This document shows positions 51,691-62,449 of a stretch of DNA of 64,000 nucleotides, piece after piece. The stretch is from Variovorax sp. OAS795 (lineage in GTDB: Bacteria > Pseudomonadota > Gammaproteobacteria > Burkholderiales > Burkholderiaceae_C): the NCBI RefSeq assembly GCF_040546685.1, contig NZ_JBEPOH010000001.1, positions 5,146,001-5,210,000 on the forward strand. The letters are read 5' to 3'. Position 1 is the first letter of the stretch. Each line of letters opens with the position of its first letter. Made by a program: the position numbers and the translations under genes. The notes under the pieces were generated by a model that did not search any database, was not told the DNA's origin, and saw only the letters and a list, made by a program, of their open reading frames with translations.

Positions 51691-52338
51691 TCATCCGTTT
51701 TTGCTGCTTCGCAGCATGGACGGCCGCTGGTCCGCGCCGGCCCATTGCGGCCCCTCGAACCACGCATCGCCGCCGAGATAGCCGCGCAGCATCGCCAGGC
51801 CGTCGAAGCCCCAGAACAGACGGCCGTCGACCACGCAGGCCGGGGTTCCGAAGACGCCGAGCTGCAGCGCCTCGTCGGTATTGCGCTTGAGCAGCGCCTT
51901 GTTCTCGTCCCCGTTCATGTCGCGCCTGGGCGCCAGCTGCGTGGCGAGCGCAGCCAGGCGCGTGGCATCGCCCGCTTCCTGGCCGCCGCGCCACACATGG
52001 CGGAAGATCGCCTCGGCCACGTGGCGGCTGATGCTGCCGTCGTCCGAGGTCGCGAGCGCCAGCCGCAGGTGCGGAAGCGGGTTGTAGGGGTGGGAGGCCG
52101 GCATCTCGATCTCGATGCCGTTGGCATGGCCGAGCCACAGCACATGCCGGTAGGTCCAGCTGCGCTTGGCCGGGATCTCGGCCGGGCCGAGCTGGCCGTG
52201 GTGCTTGAGGATCGCGCCGAGCAGCACGGGTTTGTAGGCCACGCTGTAGCTCAGGCCTTCGAGCGCCTCGGGAATGTGCTCGAAGGCCAGGTGCGCGTAA
52301 GGCGAGATGAAGTCCAGGTAGAAGTCGATGTGCTTCAT
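51691..52338 (-). CDS. DsbA-like 2-hydroxychromene-2-carboxylate isomerase family protein
   Basis: A 215-residue glutathione-dependent isomerase-type protein with a thioredoxin fold. It begins MKHIDFYLDFISPYAHLAFE, the kappa-class GST/HCCA isomerase signature with Ser at the active position rather than a CxxC pair. The later GVFGTPACVVDGRLFWGFD block contains the cis-Pro loop. HCCA isomerases act in naphthalene breakdown, but many members have other roles. The start overlaps the DUF1289 stop by four bases (ATGA). It is last of a coupled series mvaB - YbaK - DUF1289 - this gene. Confidence 0.85.
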   Translation of the reverse strand: MKHIDFYLDFISPYAHLAFEHIPEALEGLSYSVAYKPVLLGAILKHHGQLGPAEIPAKRSWTYRHVLWLGHANGIEIEMPASHPYNPLPHLRLALATSDDGSISRHVAEAIFRHVWRGGQEAGDATRLAALATQLAPRRDMNGDENKALLKRNTDEALQLGVFGTPACVVDGRLFWGFDGLAMLRGYLGGDAWFEGPQWAGADQRPSMLRSSKNG

Positions 52339-52604
52339 GCGTGCGTGTCTCCTGATTCCTCGGGGATGCGCCAGATGCCGGCGCGTGCGCGCAACTCTAT
52401 CGCGTGCCACACGCCGCGCCGCGCCTCGTCTTCCATCTTGCTCCAGCCCGCGATCTCGGGGATGGTGCGCAGGCATCCTTCGCAGAAGCCGCTCAGCCGG
52501 TCCATGCGGCAGACCGAGGTGCAGGGCGAAGGCACGGCGTCACCGGCCGCGCGCTGCACGGCAGCGGCCCGTTCGGCCAGCGTTTGCGCGTCGTCGAAAT
52601 TCAC
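52335..52604 (-). CDS. DUF1289 domain protein
   Basis: An 89-residue protein with the DUF1289 core PSPCTSVCRMDRLSGFCEGC followed by LRTIPEIAGW; four cysteines (CxxxC and CxxC) probably bind a metal. Function unknown. GTG start at 52604 overlaps the YbaK-type stop (GTGA), and its stop overlaps the isomerase start (ATGA), so it is translated as part of a three-gene chain. Confidence 0.85.
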   Translation of the reverse strand: MNFDDAQTLAERAAAVQRAAGDAVPSPCTSVCRMDRLSGFCEGCLRTIPEIAGWSKMEDEARRGVWHAIELRARAGIWRIPEESGDTHA

Positions 52605-53089
52605 ACCACGTCCGCCACGGGCGCGCCGGTGAGCTTCTCGAGGTCTTGCGGACGCAGCTGGAACACCGCATGCGGATGGCCCGCGGCGGCCCAGATCTCT
52701 TCGAAGCGGAACAGCTCGCGGTCGATCAGCACCACCGGCGGCGTGGCATGCGCCACCGGCGACACGCCGCCGATGGTGAAGCCGGTGCGCGCCTTGACGA
52801 ATTCGGCGTCGGCGCGGCCGGTCTTGCCGACCAGCGCATCGACCTTTTTTTCGTCGACGCGCTTGTCGCCCGAGGTGATGACCAGCACCGCCGCGTCGTC
52901 GCTCTTGCGCCGGAAGATGATGCTCTTGGCGATCTGCCCGACCAAGATGCCGAGCGCGTCGGCCGCCTGCTGCGCGGTGCGGCAGGCGTCGTCGAGCATG
53001 CGCGGGGAATGGGGGTGGCCGGCGTCCTGCAGCATGCGTGAAACACGCTGCACGCCTTCGGGGAGTGCTTGAAGTTCAGCGCCGCACAT
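52601..53089 (-). CDS. YbaK/EbsC-family aminoacyl-tRNA deacylase
   Basis: A 162-residue YbaK/ProX-type protein. This family hydrolyses mischarged tRNAs such as Cys-tRNA-Pro or Ala-tRNA-Pro. Seen are AKSIIFRRKSDDAAVLVITSG-type strands with the catalytic-type Lys (IAKSIIF), the loop TIGGVSPVAHATP and VVLIDREL. The loop sequence is of the EbsC/PA2301 branch, so the exact tRNA is uncertain. ATG at 53089 is preferred; GTG at 53092 also exists. It begins 31 bases after mvaB. Confidence 0.83.
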   Translation of the reverse strand: MCGAELQALPEGVQRVSRMLQDAGHPHSPRMLDDACRTAQQAADALGILVGQIAKSIIFRRKSDDAAVLVITSGDKRVDEKKVDALVGKTGRADAEFVKARTGFTIGGVSPVAHATPPVVLIDRELFRFEEIWAAAGHPHAVFQLRPQDLEKLTGAPVADVV

Positions 53090-53120
53090 CACAAGGCCCC
53101 CAGTGTTTGGCGGGCGCTCA

Positions 53121-54041
53121 TCAGCCGGCCCGCTTGGTGCGGAGCGCCTTCGACGCCCGCGAGTTCGGCTCGCGCCCCAAGGCCTCGCTGATGTACACGC
53201 CCGCGTCGATCAACTTGTCGAGATCGATGCCGGTCTCGATGCCCATGCCGTGCAGCATGTAGACCACGTCCTCGGTCGCCACGTTGCCCGTCGCGCCCTT
53301 GGCGTAGGGGCAGCCGCCCAGGCCGGCGGAGGACGACTGGAAGTTCCAGACCCCGAGCTCCAGCGAGGCCAGGGTGTTGACCAGCGCCTGGCCGTAGGTG
53401 TCGTGATAGTGGCCAGAGATGTGGTCCACGCCGAAGTGCGCCAGCGTGGCCTCGATGGCGGCCCGCACCTTGCGCGGCGTGCCCACGCCGATGGTGTCGG
53501 CCACGTCGACGCGCTGCACGCCGATGTCCTTCATCAGCTTCGCCAGCATGCCCACGCGTTCGGGGGCGACCTCGCCTTCGTAGGGACAGCCCACGGTGCA
53601 CGACATGGCGCCGCGCACGGCGATGCCCTTCTCGCGCGCCGCCGCCACCACGGGCGCGAAGCGCTCGATGCTCTCGGCGATCGAGCAGTTGATGTTCTTC
53701 TGGCTGAAGGCCTCGCTCGCGGCGCCGAACACCACGATCTCGTCGGGCCATTCCTCGCGGGGCGCGGCAATGGCGGCCTCGAAGCCCTTCATGTTGGGCG
53801 TGAGCACCGAGTAGCGCACGCCGGGCTCGCGGCGGATGCCGTGCATCACCTCGGCGTTGTCGGCCATCTGCGGCACCCACTTGGGCGACACGAAACTGGT
53901 GACCTCGATCTCTTTGAGGCCGGCGTCCTGCAGCCGGTGCACGAGGCCGATCTTGACTTCGGCCGACACCGGCTGCTTTTCATTCTGCAGCCCGTCGCGC
54001 GGGCCGACGTCGACGATCTTGACCTGGATGGGAAGCTTCAT
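53121..54041 (-). CDS. liuE: Hydroxymethylglutaryl-CoA lyase
   Basis: A 306-residue TIM-barrel lyase that splits HMG-CoA into acetyl-CoA and acetoacetate, the last step of leucine degradation. Diagnostic blocks: VDVGPRDGLQNEKQPV (metal Asp), GAMSCTVGCPYEGEV, the metal HxH in SGHYHDTYGQ, and the catalytic-Cys loop SSSAGLGGCPYAKGATGN. It lies 1.5 kb beyond mccA/liuD, separated by ghrA and a plus-strand EthD gene, so it may be a separate transcript within the liu region. Synonym mvaB. Confidence 0.95.
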   Translation of the reverse strand: MKLPIQVKIVDVGPRDGLQNEKQPVSAEVKIGLVHRLQDAGLKEIEVTSFVSPKWVPQMADNAEVMHGIRREPGVRYSVLTPNMKGFEAAIAAPREEWPDEIVVFGAASEAFSQKNINCSIAESIERFAPVVAAAREKGIAVRGAMSCTVGCPYEGEVAPERVGMLAKLMKDIGVQRVDVADTIGVGTPRKVRAAIEATLAHFGVDHISGHYHDTYGQALVNTLASLELGVWNFQSSSAGLGGCPYAKGATGNVATEDVVYMLHGMGIETGIDLDKLIDAGVYISEALGREPNSRASKALRTKRAG

Positions 54042-54083
54042 GGCACTTGCCTCGTTCTATGGAGTGGGACTGAGGGAATGAGA

Positions 54084-54142
54084 CCGGTGCGCGATTTTCG
54101 CGCGCCGGCCAAGACATCGGGGGACCCGGTGTTTTTCACCGG
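54084..54142. repeat. Two adjacent hairpins between ghrA and liuE
   Basis: CCGG-t-GCGCG-ATTTT-CGCGC-g-CCGG (54084-54108) and CCGGTG-TTTTT-CACCGG (54126-54142) are imperfect and perfect inverted repeats in the 116-base gap. On the minus strand they follow the ghrA stop and precede liuE. Neither has a clear T-run, so Rho-dependent termination, mRNA stabilisation or nothing are all possible. Confidence 0.4.
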
Positions 54143-54157
54143 CGCGACGGATGTTCG

Positions 54158-55078
54158 TCAGTAGCCCCTGGCTGGATCGACGACACCGCTCACGGGCAGG
54201 CCCTGTTCCATCGCGCGGATCTTGCCGGCGATCTGCGCAATCGATTCTTCCCGCAGCGTGCGCGCCGAGGCATGCGGCGTGACAACGATGCGGGGGTGGC
54301 GCCAGAACGGGTGATCGGCAGGCAGCGGCTCTACATGAAAGACATCGAGCGTGGCGCCCGCGAGCTGTCCGGCATCGAGCATCGGGATCAGGTCGTCTTC
54401 GACCAGGTGGGCGCCGCGCGCGATGCTGATGAGGTAGCCCCCTGGCTTGAGCTTGCCGAGCGTATCGCGGTTGAGGATGCCGCGCGTGGCCTCGGTCAGC
54501 GGCAGCAGGTTGACCAGCACGCGCGTGGACGATAGAAACTCGTCGAACTGCGCCTCGCCGCTGAACACCTTCACGCCATCGATGGCCTTGGGCGAGCGGC
54601 TCCAGCCCAGCACCGGAAACTCGAACTGCGCCACCGCCCCGGCCACGCGTTCGCCGAGCACGCCCAGCCCCATGATGCCGACGGGAAAGTCGCGCCGCAG
54701 CTTCGGCTTGCGATAGCTCCAGCGGCCCTCGCGCGCATCGGCCTCGTAGGCGTCGAATTCGCGAAAGTGGCGGATCAATGCGTGGCACACATATTCCGCC
54801 ATCTGCACCGACATGCCGGCATCGTCGAGCCGCACGATGCGCGCGTGCGCCGGCATCTTCAGCTTGAGCAGCGCATCGACGCCGGCGCCGATGTTGAAGA
54901 CGCCGCGCAGGCCGGGCTGCTCGTCGAGCAGCTGCTGGGGCGGCACCCACACGACCGCATGGTCGGCCTGGGCCGCCCCGGGCTGCCAGGCCTCGACCTG
55001 CGCATCGGGCAGTTCGGCCCTGAGGCCTTCGATCCACGGTTCGGGGCGGTTGTCGGTGAGGGAGACGATGATTTTCAT
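54158..55078 (-). CDS. ghrA: GhrA-like glyoxylate/hydroxypyruvate reductase
   Basis: A 306-residue D-2-hydroxyacid dehydrogenase. The NAD(P) site is GIMGLGVLGERVAGAV near residue 134, followed by WSRSPK (Arg/Ser favouring NADPH). Catalytic residues are R in SIARGAHLVEDD near 227, E in DVFHVEPLP near 256 and H in VTPHASA near 275. The short N-terminal part matches GhrA rather than longer SerA-type enzymes. It stands between liuE and the EthD gene with no obvious link to leucine catabolism. Confidence 0.9.
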   Translation of the reverse strand: MKIIVSLTDNRPEPWIEGLRAELPDAQVEAWQPGAAQADHAVVWVPPQQLLDEQPGLRGVFNIGAGVDALLKLKMPAHARIVRLDDAGMSVQMAEYVCHALIRHFREFDAYEADAREGRWSYRKPKLRRDFPVGIMGLGVLGERVAGAVAQFEFPVLGWSRSPKAIDGVKVFSGEAQFDEFLSSTRVLVNLLPLTEATRGILNRDTLGKLKPGGYLISIARGAHLVEDDLIPMLDAGQLAGATLDVFHVEPLPADHPFWRHPRIVVTPHASARTLREESIAQIAGKIRAMEQGLPVSGVVDPARGY

Positions 55079-55188
55079 GAATCGAATCTTATTAGGGCCG
55101 CGGCCCGGCCCACGGCTTGTCGCTCTCTGTTCCTTCTTCTATGCTCGTGCGCCAGCATCCAAGAACACACACACCAGGAGACCGAAGC

Positions 55189-55503
55189 ATGATCAAAGTC
55201 AGCGTGATGTACCCCTACACCGAAGGCGCACGGTTCGACCACGACTACTACCGCGACACGCACATGCCGCTGTTGAAGGCGCGCATGGGCGACGCCTGCA
55301 AGTCCTACACCATCGACAAGGGGCTGGCCGGCGGCGCGCCCGGAACCCCGCCGACCTACGTCGGCATGTGCCACGTGTTCTGCGACTCGGTCGAGGCGTT
55401 TCAAAGCGCGTTCGGCCCGCATGCCAAGGAAATCCTCGGCGACATCAAGAACTACACCGACCTCGCACCCGTGATGCAGATCAGCGAAGTGGTGGTGGGC
55501 TGA
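55189..55503 (+). CDS. EthD-family small protein
   Basis: A 104-residue ferredoxin-like-fold protein of the EthD family: MIKVSVMYPYTEGARFDHDYY, then HMPLLKARMG and a C-terminal DLAPVMQISEV strand. EthD is needed for ether degradation in Rhodococcus, but most homologues are uncharacterised dimeric alpha-beta barrel proteins. The AGGAG site eight bases upstream decides the ATG at 55189. It is the only plus-strand gene in this part, divergent from ghrA and convergent with mccA. Confidence 0.87.
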   Translation: MIKVSVMYPYTEGARFDHDYYRDTHMPLLKARMGDACKSYTIDKGLAGGAPGTPPTYVGMCHVFCDSVEAFQSAFGPHAKEILGDIKNYTDLAPVMQISEVVVG

Positions 55504-55516
55504 GCCGCGTCACCGC

Positions 55517-57517
55517 TCAAGCCGCCGCGGCCATCCGCAACAGCTCGTCGCCTTCGGCCACCTGCTCGCCGGGCGAGAACATCAGCTCCTCGACGGTGCC
55601 GTCGGCCGGCGCGGCGATGGTGTGCTCCATCTTCATGGCCTCCATCACCGCCAGGGGCTGGCCGCGGCTGACCTTGTCGCCGGCCTTGACCGCAAAGGAC
55701 ACCACCTTGCCGGGCATCGGCGCCGTAAGGCGGCCGCCTTCGGCATGGGTGTCGCCCGCGTGGGCCAGGCGATCGATGGCCGTGATCTTCGTGGCGCCGT
55801 TCGATGCGAACACATGGGCCGTGGCGCCATCGAGGTGCACGTTCAGCGTCTGACGCGTGCCGGCGAACTCGACCTCGAACTCGCCCGATGGAAACTGGCC
55901 GACGACCAGCGGGCCTTGCACGCCCCCCGCCTCGAGCCACAGGCCGCCGTCGCGCCTGTAGGTCAGCAGGGCGGTCTGCTCGCCGCCGCGGAACTCGAAG
56001 TCGAAGTGGCGCCGGTATTCGCCATGCGAGCGCCAGCCGTCGCGCCGCTCGAACGGGTCCGGCGCGCCGACCGGCCGCTCGGTGATCAGCGTGCGCGTGA
56101 TGGCCGCCGCGGCAGCCAGCGGCAGGCCGAGCGCTTCGCGGTCGAACAGCACGGCGCGCTCGCGTTCGATCAGCGCCGTATCGAGGTTGGCCTTGGCGAA
56201 CGACTCCGTCGCGAGGATGCCGCGCAGGAACTGCACGTTGGTCGACACGCCCACGATCTGAACCTGCGCCAGCGCCGCATCGAGCCGCGCCAGCGCCTCG
56301 GCGCGCGTGCTGCCGTGCACGATCAGCTTGGCGATCATCGAGTCGTAGAAGGTCGAGATCTCGCCGCCTTCGCGCACACCGTCGTCGATGCGCACGCGAC
56401 TGCGCTGGAAGGCCGTGGCTTGCGGCTTGCGGTACACGCGCAAGGTGCCGGTGGCCGGCAGGAAGTTGTTGTCGGGGTTCTCGGCGCAGATGCGCGCCTC
56501 GATGGCGTGGCCGTGGATCTGCAGCTCCTGCTGCTTCGCCGGAAGCGCCTCGCCCGAGGCCACGCGCAATTGCCATTCGACAAGGTCGAGGCCGGTGATC
56601 GCCTCGGTCACCGGGTGCTCGACCTGCAGCCGCGTGTTCATCTCCATGAAGAAGAAGTTCATTTCACCGCCTTCGCGCTGCTCGACGATGAACTCGACAG
56701 TCCCCGCACCCACGTAATTCACGGCGCGCGCGGCAGCCACGGCGGCTTCGCCCATCTGCTTGCGCATGGCCTCGGTCATGCCGGGCGCTGGCGCTTCCTC
56801 GAGCACCTTCTGGTGCCGGCGCTGCACCGAGCAGTCGCGCTCGAACAGGTAGACGTAGTTGCCCTGTGTGTCGCCGAACACCTGGATCTCGATGTGCCGG
56901 GGGCGCTGCACGTACTTCTCGATCAGCACCGCGTCGTCGCCGAAGCTGTTGATGGCTTCGCGCTGGCACGAGGCGAGCGCGGCCGCGAAGTCTTCGGCGC
57001 GGTCCACCGCGCGCATGCCCTTGCCGCCGCCACCCGCGCTGGCCTTGATGAGCACGGGGTAGCCGATGCGGTCTGCCTCGCGCTGCAGCAGCGACGGGTC
57101 CTGGTCGTGGCCGTGGTAGCCCGGCACCAGCGGCACGCCGGCTTTTTCCATCAGCTGCTTCGACTCGGCCTTCAGGCCCATCGCCTTGATGGCGGAGGGC
57201 GGCGGGCCGATGAAAACCAGCCCCGCGCCGGCGCAGGCCTGCGCGAACTCCTCGTTCTCGCTCAGGAAGCCGTAGCCCGGGTGCACGGCTTCGGCGCCCG
57301 TGGCCTTGGCGGCCTCGAGGATCTTTTCCCAGCGCAGGTAGCTGTCCTTGGGTGCGCTGCCGCCCAGGTGCACCGACTCGTCGCAGGCGCGCACATGGTT
57401 GGCATGCGCGTCGGCATCGGAGTAGACGGCCACGGTGCGGATGGCCATCCGGCGTGCGGTGGCGGCGACCCGGCAGGCGATCTCGCCTCGGTTGGCGATG
57501 AGGATCTTCTTAAACAT
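55517..57517 (-). CDS. liuD: Methylcrotonyl-CoA carboxylase, biotin (alpha) subunit
   Basis: A 666-residue biotin carboxylase plus biotin-carrier chain. N-terminal MFKKILIANRGEIACRV, ATP-grasp with GGGGKGMRAVDRAEDF, EMNTRLQVEHPVTE, and the C-terminal biotin site VMEAMKMEHTI with the biotinylated Lys at 629. The family also covers acetyl- and propionyl-CoA carboxylases; the neighbours (liuA, liuB, liuC) point to methylcrotonyl-CoA. Its start overlaps the DUF4126 stop by eight bases. Synonym mccA. Confidence 0.93.
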   Translation of the reverse strand: MFKKILIANRGEIACRVAATARRMAIRTVAVYSDADAHANHVRACDESVHLGGSAPKDSYLRWEKILEAAKATGAEAVHPGYGFLSENEEFAQACAGAGLVFIGPPPSAIKAMGLKAESKQLMEKAGVPLVPGYHGHDQDPSLLQREADRIGYPVLIKASAGGGGKGMRAVDRAEDFAAALASCQREAINSFGDDAVLIEKYVQRPRHIEIQVFGDTQGNYVYLFERDCSVQRRHQKVLEEAPAPGMTEAMRKQMGEAAVAAARAVNYVGAGTVEFIVEQREGGEMNFFFMEMNTRLQVEHPVTEAITGLDLVEWQLRVASGEALPAKQQELQIHGHAIEARICAENPDNNFLPATGTLRVYRKPQATAFQRSRVRIDDGVREGGEISTFYDSMIAKLIVHGSTRAEALARLDAALAQVQIVGVSTNVQFLRGILATESFAKANLDTALIERERAVLFDREALGLPLAAAAAITRTLITERPVGAPDPFERRDGWRSHGEYRRHFDFEFRGGEQTALLTYRRDGGLWLEAGGVQGPLVVGQFPSGEFEVEFAGTRQTLNVHLDGATAHVFASNGATKITAIDRLAHAGDTHAEGGRLTAPMPGKVVSFAVKAGDKVSRGQPLAVMEAMKMEHTIAAPADGTVEELMFSPGEQVAEGDELLRMAAAA

Positions 57518-58181
57518 TCGGAGTGTCTCCCGGAGGATTCTTTTTCAGTTGAAACGCAGGCGCGACGCCCGGATCGGGGCGGCCGCTGAAGATGCGGGCC
57601 ACGCGTGTGAAGAGCGCCCTGAGAAATCGCCAGCTCTTGCGGATGAGCCACACGCTGAGCACCAGCACGAGGACGAACAGCAGCAGGAACACCAGCGGAT
57701 GCGCCACCGCGAGCCACAGGCCCGCGGGCACCATGCTGTCTTCGACCAGCGATGCGCCCACGTTGGAAAACGGCTCGGGCGAGGTGTTGATGGCCGCGCG
57801 CGTGGTGGCCTTGGCGGCATGCGCCGTGGCCGCGAAACCGCCGCCCAGCAGCGCCGCCACGATGGCCATCACGCCATGGTCGGCACCGAACACGCTGGCC
57901 GCGAGCGCGGCTCCGGCGGGTATGCGGATGGCGGTGTGCACCACGTCCCACAGCGAGTCGAGGCCCGGGATCTTGTCGGCGAAAAACTCGATGAACACCA
58001 TGAACCCGCTGGCCGCGATGACGACCGGATGCGCCAACAGCTGCAGGCCACTGGGCAGCGGCACCCAGCCGAAGTAGCCGGCGAGCCCCGTCAGCAGCAC
58101 GACCAGGTACAGCCGCACGCCGCTGGCCCAGCCGATGGCGGCGGCCAGTGCGAGCAGTTGGGGCATGTCGAGCGCGTTCAT
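57510..58181 (-). CDS. DUF4126 membrane protein
   Basis: A 223-residue protein with about five transmembrane helices and the DUF4126 pattern: ASGVRLYLVVLLTGLAGYFG at the start, ADKIPGLDSLWDVVHTAIRIPAGA in the middle, and a long C-terminal helix VFLLLFVLVLVLSVWLI. Function unknown. It is embedded in the liu operon, nine bases after liuC and overlapping the liuD start by eight, so it is translated with the carboxylase. A transport or regulatory role for short branched acids is conceivable but unsupported. Confidence 0.87.
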   Translation of the reverse strand: MNALDMPQLLALAAAIGWASGVRLYLVVLLTGLAGYFGWVPLPSGLQLLAHPVVIAASGFMVFIEFFADKIPGLDSLWDVVHTAIRIPAGAALAASVFGADHGVMAIVAALLGGGFAATAHAAKATTRAAINTSPEPFSNVGASLVEDSMVPAGLWLAVAHPLVFLLLFVLVLVLSVWLIRKSWRFLRALFTRVARIFSGRPDPGVAPAFQLKKNPPGDTPNV

Positions 58182-58190
58182 CGCCTGTGC

Positions 58191-58982
58191 TCAATGGCCC
58201 AGCCACGAAGGCTTGCGTTTCTGCAGGAAGGCCTGCACGCCCTCGCGGCCCTCGTCGCTGGCGCGGATGTCCGCGATGCCTTCCACGGTCTTCGCGATCA
58301 GCGCGTCGTCGATCTCTCGCCCGTTCACGTCGGCGATCAACTGCTTGCAGGCGCGTACCGCGGCCGGGCTGGCGCCGGTGAGTGCCTTCACCAGCTCGTC
58401 GACCTTGGTGTCGAGCAGGTCGGCAGCGACGACTTCATGCACGAAGCCGATGCGGTGCGCCTCTGCGGCGGTGAAGCGCTCGGCCGTGAGGAAGTAGCGC
58501 TGCGATGCGCGGGTGCCCATCGCACGCAGGACATACGGGCTGATGGTCGCGGGCACGAGGCCGATCTTCACTTCGCTGAGGCAATAGAACGCCGTGTCCA
58601 CGCTCACCGCCATGTCGCAGGCGGCGACCAGCCCCATGCCGCCGGCATACACATCGCCCTGCACGCGCGCGATGGTGGGCTTGGGGCACTCGGCAATGGT
58701 GCGCAGCATCCCGGCCAGCTTGCCCGCATCGGCGAGGTTCTCGTCCCGCGTGTAGTCGGCCATGCGGCGCATCCAGTTGAGGTTCGCGCCCGCGCAGAAG
58801 GCCGGGCCGTTGGCGCCAAGCACGATGGCCTTCACTTGCGCCGAGGCGCCGGCTTCGGTGAAGGCCTGCGCCAGCTCGGCGATCACGACGTCGTCGAAAG
58901 CATTGCGGGCATCGGGCTGGTCGAGCCAGATGCGTGCGACCGCGCCCTCGATCGCGAGGTTCAGCTTGGTGAAAGTGCTCAT
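58191..58982 (-). CDS. liuC: Enoyl-CoA hydratase, probable methylglutaconyl-CoA hydratase
   Basis: A 263-residue crotonase-fold protein. The oxyanion blocks are FCAGANLNWMRRM near residue 64 and GDVYAGGMGLVAACD near 110; the acid position lies in SEVKIGLVPATISPYV. The Asn-Leu-Asn-Trp-Met after GA is typical of LiuC/AUH-type methylglutaconyl-CoA hydratases, which make HMG-CoA. It lies 14 bases after the carboxyltransferase gene and nine before DUF4126. Confidence 0.92.
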   Translation of the reverse strand: MSTFTKLNLAIEGAVARIWLDQPDARNAFDDVVIAELAQAFTEAGASAQVKAIVLGANGPAFCAGANLNWMRRMADYTRDENLADAGKLAGMLRTIAECPKPTIARVQGDVYAGGMGLVAACDMAVSVDTAFYCLSEVKIGLVPATISPYVLRAMGTRASQRYFLTAERFTAAEAHRIGFVHEVVAADLLDTKVDELVKALTGASPAAVRACKQLIADVNGREIDDALIAKTVEGIADIRASDEGREGVQAFLQKRKPSWLGH

Positions 58983-58996
58983 GCCGCGCCCCTTCG

Positions 58997-60618
58997 TCAC
59001 ATGCGGAAGATGCCGAACTTCGGCTCGGGAACGGGGGCATTGCGTGCCGCCGCAAGACCGAGCGCCAGCACGCGCCGCGTGTCCGCGGGATCGATGATGC
59101 CGTCGTCCCACAGCCGCGCCGTGGCGTAGTAGGGATGGCCCTGGTCTTCGTACTGCTGGCGGATCGGGGCCTTGAAGGCTTCTTCCTCTTCCTTGCTCCA
59201 GCTGCCGCCCTTGAGTTCGATGCCGTCGCGCTTCACGGTCGCCAGGACGCTCGCAGCCTGCTCGCCGCCCATCACGCTGATGCGCGCGTTGGGCCACATC
59301 CAGAGAAAGCGCGGGCTGTAGGCCCGGCCGCACATGCCGTAGTTGCCGGCACCGAAGCTGCCGCCGATGATGATGGTGAACTTGGGCACGTTGGCCGTGG
59401 CCACCGCCGTCACCATCTTGGCGCCGTGGCGCGCGATGCCTTCGTTCTCGTACTTGCGGCCCACCATGAAGCCGGTGATGTTCTGCAGGAACACCAGCGG
59501 AATCTTGCGGTGGCAGCACAGCTCGATGAAGTGCGCGCCCTTCTGCGCCGATTCGCTGAACAGGATGCCGTTGTTCGCAATGATGCCGACCGGCATGCCC
59601 TCGATCTCGGCAAAGCCGCAGACCAGCGTGGCGCCGAAGCGCTGCTTGAACTCGTGGAACTCGCTGCCATCGACGATGCGCGCAATGATCTCGCGCACGT
59701 CGAAGGGCTTGCGCGTGTCGGTCGGGATCACGCCGTAGAGCTCTTCGCGCGGGAATGCGGGCTCGCGCACCTCGGTCTTCCCGGCGACTTGCGCCGCAGC
59801 CTGCGCATTGAGATTGGCCACGGCCGAACGCGCCAGCGCCAGCGCATGCAGGTCGTTCTGCGCGAGGTGATCGACCACGCCCGACAGCCGCGTGTGCACG
59901 TCGCCACCGCCCAGGTCTTCGGCCGTGACCACCTCGCCGGTGGCCGCCTTCACGAGCGGCGGGCCGCCCAGGAAGATGGTGCCCTGGTTCTTCACGATGA
60001 TCGACTCGTCGCTCATCGCGGGCACGTAGGCGCCGCCTGCCGTGCACGAGCCCATGACCACCGCGATCTGCGGAATGCCCTGGGCGCTCATGTTGGCCTG
60101 GTTGTAGAAGATGCGGCCGAAGTGGTCGCGGTCGGGAAACACCTCGTCCTGGTTCGGCAGGTTGGCGCCGCCCGAATCCACCAGGTAGATGCAGGGCAGG
60201 CGGTTCTGCTCGGCGATCTCCTGCGCCCGCAGGTGCTTCTTGACGGTCATCGGGTAGTAGGTGCCGCCCTTCACCGTCGCGTCGTTGCAGACGATCATGC
60301 AGTCGACGCCGTTCACGCGCCCGATGCCCGCGATCAGGCCCGCGCCGGGCGCCGACTCGGCGCCCTTGGCATCGAGGTACATCGCATGCGCGGCCAGCGG
60401 CGCGATCTCGAGGAACGGCGTGCCGGGATCGAGCAGCTCGGCGACGCGGTCGCGCGGCAGCAGCTTGCCGCGCGCCGTGTGCTTGGCACGCGCGGCCTCG
60501 CCGCCGCCCTGCTCTACCTTGGCGAACTGCTTGTACAGGTCGTCGACCAGCGCGCGCATGGCGGCGGCATTGGCCTGGAAGTCGGCCGAGCGTGCATTCA
60601 ATTTCGTTTCGAGTTTGC

Positions 60619-60622
<4 letters not shown>
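58997..60622 (-). CDS. liuB: Methylcrotonyl-CoA carboxylase, carboxyltransferase (beta) subunit
   Basis: A 541-residue carboxyltransferase that moves CO2 from biotin to methylcrotonyl-CoA. Diagnostic blocks: [49 protein letters not shown] and [19 protein letters not shown]. These match MccB/LiuB rather than AccD or PccB. ATG at 60622 overlaps the stop of the acyl-CoA synthetase gene (ATGA). It works with LiuD encoded 1.5 kb downstream in the same run of genes. Confidence 0.95.
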
Positions 60623-62289
<1,667 letters not shown>

Positions 62290-62309
62290 CGTCTTGTCTC
62301 CTTGTCTTG

Positions 62310-62423
62310 CCCCCTCTCCCTTGAGGAGAGGGTTGGGGTGATGGCGCCGGCTCTTCCCGAAGCGCAGCACTCGACTCGATCGCCGCTGCCCTCACCCCCG
62401 CCCTCTCCCCAAGGGGAGAGGGA
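62310..62423. repeat. Palindromic intergenic repeat between liuA and the synthetase gene
   Basis: Arms at 62310-62343 (core CCCTCTCCCTTGAGGAGAGGG) shortened here to CTCTCCCTTGAGGAGAG, and 62390-62423 (core CTCTCCCCAAGGGGAGAG) are inverted copies, each a small palindrome followed by a GGGGTG-type tail; about 45 bases lie between. It fills most of the 160-base gap. The layout is the same as the repeat inside uvrA, so both probably belong to one dispersed family. Confidence 0.8.
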
Positions 62424-62449
62424 GCAAGAGGAGGCAGCGCATTTCATCC

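Noticed and set aside
62290..62370. N-terminal extension of the acyl-CoA synthetase
   Set aside because: The extra codons translate the palindromic repeat ([15 protein letters not shown] residues), a common artefact.
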